Source: Novosphingobium sp. PC22D
Lineage (GTDB): Bacteria; Pseudomonadota; Alphaproteobacteria; Sphingomonadales; Sphingomonadaceae
Direction of reading: 5' to 3'
DNA length: 64,000 nucleotides
Assembly (NCBI RefSeq): GCF_002556635.1
Contig: NZ_MWMO01000005.1
Span: 226,632 to 290,631, forward strand
The notes beneath the pieces are model-generated. The model had not been told where the DNA came from, ran no database searches, and worked only from the letters and a program-made list of their open reading frames with translations. A program made the translations under genes and the position numbers. Below, piece after piece: positions 59,164 through 64,000 of the stretch (position 1 is the stretch's first letter; each line of letters starts with the position of its first letter).

Positions 59164-59709
59164 TTAGCCTTGTTCCGCCGCCGTGCCAAGCGGGGATGAC
59201 CCCGCGGCGGGCAATGTCCAGGTGACTTCGTCGCCCGGCGCGATGCCCAGTTCGGCCGCCCTGCCCCCGTTGAGCTCCAGCACGGCGATCACCTTGCCGT
59301 CGGACTTGAGCTGCGATTCGTCGTAGGGAACCGCGTTCGCGGCGATGTTGAGCACGTGGTGATCCTCGCCGACGAACACGAGATCGAGCGGGATCACCGT
59401 GTTGCGCATCCAGAAGCTCGCCTGGCGCGGCGGTTCCATCGGAAAGAGCATGCCTTCGTCCGGCCCCATCTCGGTGCGGAACATCAGGCCCTTGGCCTGT
59501 TCCTGCGCTGTGCGCGCGAGTTCGACCCGGAAGGCGTGCGGGCCGCCCTTGCCCTTCACCGCGAGGTCGATCACCGGCAGGCCAGAGACCGGATGGACCG
59601 CGCTCTGGCCAAGGCTCGCCGCCGGGCTGGCCGCCTCCGAAGGCCCGTTCGACGAGCAGGCGCAGAGCGCGAAGGCGATCGCGGCGATCGCGCGGCGAAT
59701 TGGAATCAT
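59164..59709 (-). CDS. DUF192 exported protein
   Basis: A 181-aa protein with a lipoprotein-like signal (A-L-C-A-C). A DUF192 domain follows from about 55: V-E-L-A-R-T-A-Q-E-Q-A-K-G-L-M-F-R near 62-78 and F-W-M-R-N-T-V-I-P-L-D near 97-107. The family is widespread with unknown function; a cytosolic cold-shock neighbour is typical but not seen here. Its ATG overlaps the recX stop (ATGA). Confidence 0.9.
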   Translation of the reverse strand: MIPIRRAIAAIAFALCACSSNGPSEAASPAASLGQSAVHPVSGLPVIDLAVKGKGGPHAFRVELARTAQEQAKGLMFRTEMGPDEGMLFPMEPPRQASFWMRNTVIPLDLVFVGEDHHVLNIAANAVPYDESQLKSDGKVIAVLELNGGRAAELGIAPGDEVTWTLPAAGSSPLGTAAEQG

Positions 59710-60242
59710 GCGAAGTCCTCGGTTTCGTCGGCCCAGCGTTCGAGCCAGGCCCGGTCGGCCGCATCGACGATTTCGCGCGCATTGTCGAGCGTGTGGCCCG
59801 CGCGCAGGATCGCCGCGATCTGCTTTTCGCGCGCCTTGGGATCCGCGGGCGGAGCGCCGAACGGGCCGAAGCGACGTCGCCGCGCAAGCGCCAGCGCGGC
59901 GCGGCGGGCCTCCGGCGGCTTGGGCTGCACATCGGCGCGCAGCTCGGCGGAAATCCCCGCCGCCTGCAGCGCCTCGCCCAGCCGCCGGCCGCCATAGCCG
60001 CGCCGCAGCAGGCTGCCCGCCTTCATCCGCGCCCAGGCGGCGTCATCGACATAGCCGCGCGCGACGAAGCGTTCGCACAGGGCTTGCGGGCTCGGCTCGC
60101 GCTCGCCCTGCCAGCCGCGTTCGCGCAGTTTGCGGCGCAGGTAGGCTTCCAGCTTGGCGCGCGTGGTGGCAAAGCGCGACACGTAGGCCAGCGCCATTTC
60201 CTCAAGCTTGGTCTCGTCGAGCGGGGTCCGGGGTCGAGGCAT
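59706..60242 (-). CDS. recX: RecX-like regulatory protein
   Basis: A 178-aa protein made of three-helix RecX repeats: A-L-A-Y-V-S-R-F-A-T-T-R near 17-28, L-R-R-K-L-R-E-R-G-W, and G-Y-V-D-D-A-A-W-A-R near 60-69 are characteristic. RecX blocks or disassembles RecA filaments; recA itself is not in the window. The ATG at 60242 has AGGG just upstream; a GTG at 60260 would add six residues. Confidence 0.87.
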   Translation of the reverse strand: MPRPRTPLDETKLEEMALAYVSRFATTRAKLEAYLRRKLRERGWQGEREPSPQALCERFVARGYVDDAAWARMKAGSLLRRGYGGRRLGEALQAAGISAELRADVQPKPPEARRAALALARRRRFGPFGAPPADPKAREKQIAAILRAGHTLDNAREIVDAADRAWLERWADETEDFA

Positions 60243-60389
60243 TTGCCCTATTCGTGCCACACTCGGCTCAGATTGGGGAGGGCCAGGATTAAGAGGGTGA
60301 ACGCAATGTCAAAGTCCGGTTCAGGAAGTCAAGCATAAAAACTGACGGATTTCGCGGGGAACTAATTGATAAATAATGGAATATTGCGT

Positions 60390-62150
60390 ATGACCGACAC
60401 CTTGAGCCAGGTGCCGAAGGCTGCCGCAACCCTGGTTGCCACTCCCAATGAGGACAGTCTTCCGCGTCGCTTCGCCGAATTTTCCACCTTCGGCGAGGCG
60501 CTCGACTACGCGGCCCGCGGCAAACGCGGCTTCAATTTTCACGACCCGCGCGGGACGCTGACGCGAGTCTATCCCTACGCGGAATTGCGAAGGGATTCGC
60601 TCGCGGTCGCCTACGCGCTCGTCGCGCGCGGCATCCGCAAGGGCGATCGCATCGCGTTGATCGCCGAGACCGGGGCCGATTTCGCGGCGTTGTTCTGCGG
60701 CGCGATCTACGCGGGCGCATGGCCGGTGCCGCTGCCCTTGCCGACCAGCTTCGGGGGCAAGGACAACTACATCGAGCAGCTCTCGGTCCAGCTCGAAAGC
60801 TCGGACCCGGTCATGCTCGTCGGGCCCGACGAGATCGCGGCCATGACCGCCGCCGCCGCCGAGCGCCAGGGCTGTGGCCATGCGACCTGGGCCGACTTCG
60901 TGGCGAAGGACGCCAAGCCCTGCGATCTGCCGCAGGCCGATCCCGACGACATCTGCTACCTGCAGTATTCGAGCGGCTCGACCCGTTTTCCGCACGGTGT
61001 GGCGGTAACCCACCGCTCGCTGCTCTCGAACCTCGCGAGCCACAGCCACGGCATGAAGCTGGAGCCGACCGACCGCTGCATCTCGTGGCTGCCGTGGTAC
61101 CACGACATGGGCCTCGTCGGCTGCTTCCTCTCGCTGATCGCCAACCAGGTCTCGGGCGACTACTTGCGCACCGAGGACTTCGCGCGGCGTCCGCTCGCCT
61201 GGCTCGACCTGATCACGCGCAACCCGGGGACCTCGATTTCCTATTCGCCGACCTTCGGCTACGACATCTGCGCGCGCCGCATCTCGAGCCAGAGCCCGGT
61301 CAGCGACCGCTTCGACCTGTCGCGCTGGCGGCTCGCGGGCAACGGCGCCGACATGATCCGCCCCGACGTGATGCAGAACTTCGTCAACGCCTTCGCCGAC
61401 GCCGGCTTCAAGGCTAGCGCGTTCCTGCCAAGCTACGGACTCGCCGAAGCGACGCTCGCGGTCACGATCATGCCCCCCGGCGAAGGCATCCGCGTCGAGC
61501 TGGTCGAGGAAGAGCGCCTTTCGGGCAGCCCGCGCGACCTCAAGCGCCCCGCGCGCTACCGCGCCATCGTCAACTGCGGCAAGCCGGTGCGCGACATGAC
61601 CGTCGAGATACGCGGCGAGAACGGCGAAGCGCTCGGCGACCACCAGATCGGCAAGGTCTGGTGCCGCGGCACCAGCGTGATGCATTCCTACTTCCGCGAT
61701 CCCGAGGCGACCGCCGCCTGCATGGTCGACGGCTGGCTCGACACCGGCGACATGGGCTACATGTACCAGGGCTACCTGTTCATCGTCGGCCGGGCGAAGG
61801 ACATGATCATCATCAACGGCAAGAACCACTGGCCGCAAGACATCGAGTGGGCGGTGGAACAGCTTCCCGGCTTCAACCACGGCGACATCGCCGCCTTCTC
61901 GATCGAGATGGAGAACGGCGAGGAAGCGCCCGCGGTGCTGGTGCACTGCCGCGTCTCCGATCCCGACAAGCGGCTCGAACTGCGCGATCAGATCCGCGAC
62001 AAGGTGCGCTCGATCACGGGCATGAACTGCGTCGTCGAACTCGTCCCGCCCAAGAGCCTGCCGCGCACCAGTTCGGGCAAGCTCAGCCGCGCCAAGGCGA
62101 AGACGCTCTATCTTTCGGGCGAAATCGAACCGATCAAGCTCGCCGCCTGA
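60390..62150 (+). CDS. Fatty acyl-AMP ligase (FAAL)
   Basis: A 586-aa adenylating enzyme of the FAAL type, which makes acyl-AMP and hands it to an acyl carrier protein. Seen: Y-L-Q-Y-S-S-G-S-T-R-F-P-H-G near 188-201, W-L-P-W-Y-H-D-M-G-L (the FAAL active-site segment), Y-S-P-T-F-G-Y-D-I-C, and the terminal R-T-S-S-G-K-L with the catalytic Lys. It lacks adjacent PKS, NRPS or ACP genes, so its acceptor is elsewhere. Start at ATG 60390; the frame extends upstream only with TTG. An AT-rich stretch before it may be the promoter. Confidence 0.9.
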   Translation: MTDTLSQVPKAAATLVATPNEDSLPRRFAEFSTFGEALDYAARGKRGFNFHDPRGTLTRVYPYAELRRDSLAVAYALVARGIRKGDRIALIAETGADFAALFCGAIYAGAWPVPLPLPTSFGGKDNYIEQLSVQLESSDPVMLVGPDEIAAMTAAAAERQGCGHATWADFVAKDAKPCDLPQADPDDICYLQYSSGSTRFPHGVAVTHRSLLSNLASHSHGMKLEPTDRCISWLPWYHDMGLVGCFLSLIANQVSGDYLRTEDFARRPLAWLDLITRNPGTSISYSPTFGYDICARRISSQSPVSDRFDLSRWRLAGNGADMIRPDVMQNFVNAFADAGFKASAFLPSYGLAEATLAVTIMPPGEGIRVELVEEERLSGSPRDLKRPARYRAIVNCGKPVRDMTVEIRGENGEALGDHQIGKVWCRGTSVMHSYFRDPEATAACMVDGWLDTGDMGYMYQGYLFIVGRAKDMIIINGKNHWPQDIEWAVEQLPGFNHGDIAAFSIEMENGEEAPAVLVHCRVSDPDKRLELRDQIRDKVRSITGMNCVVELVPPKSLPRTSSGKLSRAKAKTLYLSGEIEPIKLAA

Positions 62151-62171
62151 GGGCGATATCGAGGCAAGCCT

Positions 62172-62206
62172 TTCGGCCCGGTGCGATCCCAACGCATCGG
62201 GCCGAA
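62172..62206. terminator. Hairpin between convergent FAAL and EAL genes
   Basis: TTCGGCCCG (62172-62180) and CGGGCCGAA (62198-62206) are perfect 9-bp arms; inner bases GTGCG and CGCAT extend the stem with one G-U pair. It is centred in the gap between convergent genes. Its T tract is weak (TTGCGTT). Confidence 0.6.
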
Positions 62207-62288
62207 TTGCGTTCAGGAGGATCTGGACGCGCCATGACCGCGCGAGCAGCGGAAGGGAACTGACCCCTCGCGGTCTCGGCCGCGCCCC

Positions 62289-63056
62289 TCAGGCAGCATC
62301 GCGGCTTAGCGAAAGTCCCGTATCGATCGGGGGAAGAACGCCGATCCGAGGTCTCGCTATGAGGAAGCCCTGCACGTAGCGAATCCCCAGATCCTGCAAG
62401 GTTCTCAATTCGGGTTCGGTCTCGACACCTTCGGCGACAAGCAGCAGGCCAAGATCGCAAGAGAGGCCTACGATGCTTTTCACGATCGATTTTCGTCTTG
62501 GGCAGACGTCGATGCCCCTGACCAGATCCCTGTCCAGCTTGAGGGCGTCCGTCGCCAGATTGGCGAGGAGTGCCAGCCCCGCGTGGCCCGAGCCGAAATC
62601 GTCGATCGAAGTCGAAAAACCTAGCGCGCGGTACGTTTTCACGATCTCACGCACGTGCACCGGATCGAGCTGCTCGTTCTCCGTGAACTCGAAGATCAGC
62701 CTCGAAGACGGCAACCCTCTCGCCAGAGCCGTTGCCAAAGTCAGCTTGATACAAGCGAGAGGAGAGTAGACGGCATTGGGAAGGAAATTGATCGACAACT
62801 TCGCGTCGGTTTCCAGCAGTCCCGCATCTACCGCTTCGTTGATCGCGTTGACACGGCAGGCCTGATCGAACGCGTAACGGTTTTCATCGGTTACGAGCGA
62901 CAGTATTTCGCCTGCCGATTCCGCGGACTGCCCCCTTACGAGCGCTTCGTAGGCATAGGGACGGCCGCTTTCGAGATCCACGATCGGCTGAAACGCGGTT
63001 CTGATTCCGAAAGGAAGCCCCTCCCCCTGCTTGCAGCCCTGACACTTACCAACCAT
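62289..63056 (-). CDS. EAL-domain c-di-GMP phosphodiesterase
   Basis: A 255-aa, EAL-only protein that should linearise c-di-GMP to pGpG. All catalytic positions appear: E37-A-L, N90, E123, D152-D153 (S-I-D-D-F-G-S-G), K173 and E209 (V-A-E-G-V-E-T), plus Q229 (Y-V-Q-G-F). The N-terminus carries a Cys pair, C5-x2-C8, before the domain, and further Cys at 67, 102, 185 and 200. No sensor or membrane domain is present. ATG follows GGAGG with 5 bases spacing. It balances the GGDEF enzyme at 51483. Confidence 0.92.
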   Translation of the reverse strand: MVGKCQGCKQGEGLPFGIRTAFQPIVDLESGRPYAYEALVRGQSAESAGEILSLVTDENRYAFDQACRVNAINEAVDAGLLETDAKLSINFLPNAVYSPLACIKLTLATALARGLPSSRLIFEFTENEQLDPVHVREIVKTYRALGFSTSIDDFGSGHAGLALLANLATDALKLDRDLVRGIDVCPRRKSIVKSIVGLSCDLGLLLVAEGVETEPELRTLQDLGIRYVQGFLIARPRIGVLPPIDTGLSLSRDAA

Positions 63057-63149
63057 CGCGGCCTCCAGGATGGGTAGATAACGGCCGCGAACTAAGAAAG
63101 GTTGAAGCCGCGATCAGGCGCTGTCCCGCCTCCCCGCAGACCCACCGCG

Positions 63150-63590
63150 TCAGATCTCGCGTTCAAGCTCGAGCAGGTCGCGCGGGATGCGCAGGGCGGC
63201 CGCCGAGATCTGGGTTTCGAGCAGGAACAGCACCAGCCCGGTCATCAGCATCCCGAGCGCGAGCGTGAAGGTGCCCGCCGCGGCGAGCTGCAGCGAGAGC
63301 TGGGCCGTTTCCTCCAGGAACAGCAACACTACCGTCGCGCCAACGAACACGCCGCTGATCACCAGCAACCGGATCGCGCTGGTGCCGAGGCGGATGCGGC
63401 GGTCGACGAGGCGGATTTCCTGCACCACCACATCATGCTCGGGCCCGGTGGTCGTCTGGTGCTTTTCCTGAAGCGCCCGCGCGCGGTCGACGATCCGCGC
63501 CAGGCGCGTGGAGAGCAGGTTGAGGATATTGCCGATCGCCACGAGCATGAAGACGGGTGTGAGGGCAAGCTGGATGGTCTGTGCGATCAT
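63150..63590 (-). CDS. DUF2721 membrane protein
   Basis: A 146-aa protein with an N-terminal helix (about 5-27: L-A-L-T-P-V-F-M-L-V-A-I-G-N-I-L-N), a charged amphipathic stretch R-L-A-R-I-V-D-R-A-R, and two C-terminal transmembrane helices (about 73-95 and 105-130). This is the DUF2721 pattern; function unknown. ATG at 63590 is preceded by GGAGG. It lies 20 bp downstream of the isomerase gene and probably shares its transcript. Confidence 0.87.
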   Translation of the reverse strand: MIAQTIQLALTPVFMLVAIGNILNLLSTRLARIVDRARALQEKHQTTTGPEHDVVVQEIRLVDRRIRLGTSAIRLLVISGVFVGATVVLLFLEETAQLSLQLAAAGTFTLALGMLMTGLVLFLLETQISAAALRIPRDLLELEREI

Positions 63591-63610
63591 GGAGCCTCCC
63601 TTTGTCGCGC

Positions 63611-64000
63611 TCAGCTTAGGGGCTGGGCGATGAGGCACAGACCGTAGTGGGCGAAGTCGATCTCGTCGAGCGAGCGGGCGAAGGCGCAGCCGCCGGGCGC
63701 GATCTCGCTGCCGGCGACGTGGACCGGGCCCTCGCGCGGGATCGCCAGCAGCGGGCCGGCGTAGCGCGCCGCGACCGCCTGTGTGGGCGCGCCGGCGACC
63801 TGGTCGAGCCGGAACAGCGGCCCCTCGACCAGCGCGGCGTTGCCCGAAGGCGCGACATGCTTGCGGCACTGCGCCGGATAGGGCGTGCCGTGCGCCACCG
63901 CCACCGCGGCATCGAGGTGCAGTTCGCGCGGGCGGCCGTAGTCGTAGAGCCGGTAGGTGATGTCCGAGTTCTGCTGCACCTCGATCAGGCTCACGCCCGC
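63611..64000 (-). CDS. manA: Mannose-6-phosphate isomerase, class I, C-terminal part (partial)
   Basis: The gene runs off the right edge; 129 codons are visible. L-I-E-V-Q-Q-N-S-D-I-T-Y-R-L-Y-D-Y-G-R is the highly conserved segment of type I phosphomannose isomerases, cupin zinc enzymes that interconvert mannose 6-phosphate and fructose 6-phosphate. The rest is the C-terminal cupin half. The window cuts it upstream of this motif, so the real start lies beyond 64000. Confidence 0.85.
   Translation of the reverse strand, partial: AGVSLIEVQQNSDITYRLYDYGRPRELHLDAAVAVAHGTPYPAQCRKHVAPSGNAALVEGPLFRLDQVAGAPTQAVAARYAGPLLAIPREGPVHVAGSEIAPGGCAFARSLDEIDFAHYGLCLIAQPLS

Noticed and set aside
1..64000. CRISPR, prophage, transposon or defence system
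   Set aside because: No spaced repeats, integrase, transposase, capsid, toxin-antitoxin or restriction genes were recognised anywhere in the window.

Overview
The window looks like chromosome of a high-G+C alphaproteobacterium, most probably a sphingomonad (Sphingomonadales, Erythrobacteraceae/Sphingomonadaceae-like). The support is the end of an Entner-Doudoroff eda gene joined to a PEP-carboxylase-like gene, the alphaproteobacterial cell-cycle adaptor rcdA, paired DUF465 genes, an EI-Ntr (ptsP), an NDUFA12-type complex I subunit and an alphaproteobacterial chemotaxis operon. The genus assignment is inference. I see no prophage, insertion sequence, transposase, CRISPR array or rRNA; one tRNA (Trp) is present. 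No gene-free stretch exceeds 300 bases.

Layout. 1-4600 (+): eda end, a divergent PEP carboxylase homologue, a PP2C-like phosphatase and a YkuD L,D-transpeptidase. 4759-10533 (-): tilS, cpoB, a RodZ-like protein, ptsP and a small DUF465 gene. 10728-16774: a second DUF465 gene, rcdA, glpK (-), a metallo-beta-lactamase-fold hydrolase with a DUF4230 protein, a membrane protein and nadA. 16906-22674: an accessory catabolic island (P450, amidohydrolase, SDR on -, AMP-forming ligase on +, TetR) with a perfect 15+15 bp palindrome in the divergent promoter. 22882-25682: fructosamine-kinase-like protein, MATE exporter, DUF938 methyltransferase.

25723-33219 (-) is a compact chemotaxis operon: receptor, STAS protein, CheA, CheR, CheB, CheD, CheY, CheW and a 109-aa terminal protein carrying a CheZ-like D-x3-Q motif. 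A second, divergent CheB paralogue (33417-34451, +) has Gln where the catalytic His should be. A CtrA-like half-site lies between them. 34489-39382 is a tripartite EmrAB/outer-membrane efflux operon with its divergent TetR regulator. 39367-41118 is a TetR plus a fatty-acid-hydroxylase/sterol-desaturase operon.

41275-46981 (+) is the most interesting part: a YnbA-like CDP-alcohol phosphotransferase with substituted metal ligands, a PlsC-type acyltransferase and a CdsA-like cytidylyltransferase, all overlapping by ATGA, followed by a single 1131-aa polypeptide fusing an LplT-like transporter, a PlsC acyltransferase and an acyl-ACP synthetase. The first gene has its Shine-Dalgarno buried in a near-perfect hairpin just downstream of a TATAAT box. 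Together this looks like a dedicated membrane-lipid synthesis and remodelling locus.

47004-53471: DUF1761 protein, rimO, a structured intergenic region with a strong terminator, a CinA-like protein, a lipoprotein, a TauD-type dioxygenase and a Cache-HAMP-GGDEF diguanylate cyclase. 53590-57439 (-): tRNA-Trp, an intruding membrane-protein gene, secE, nusG, rplK, rplA. 57533-64000: aat, a recX-DUF192-NDUFA12-DUF2155 operon, an orphan fatty acyl-AMP ligase, an EAL phosphodiesterase, DUF2721 and the 3' end of a mannose-6-phosphate isomerase gene.
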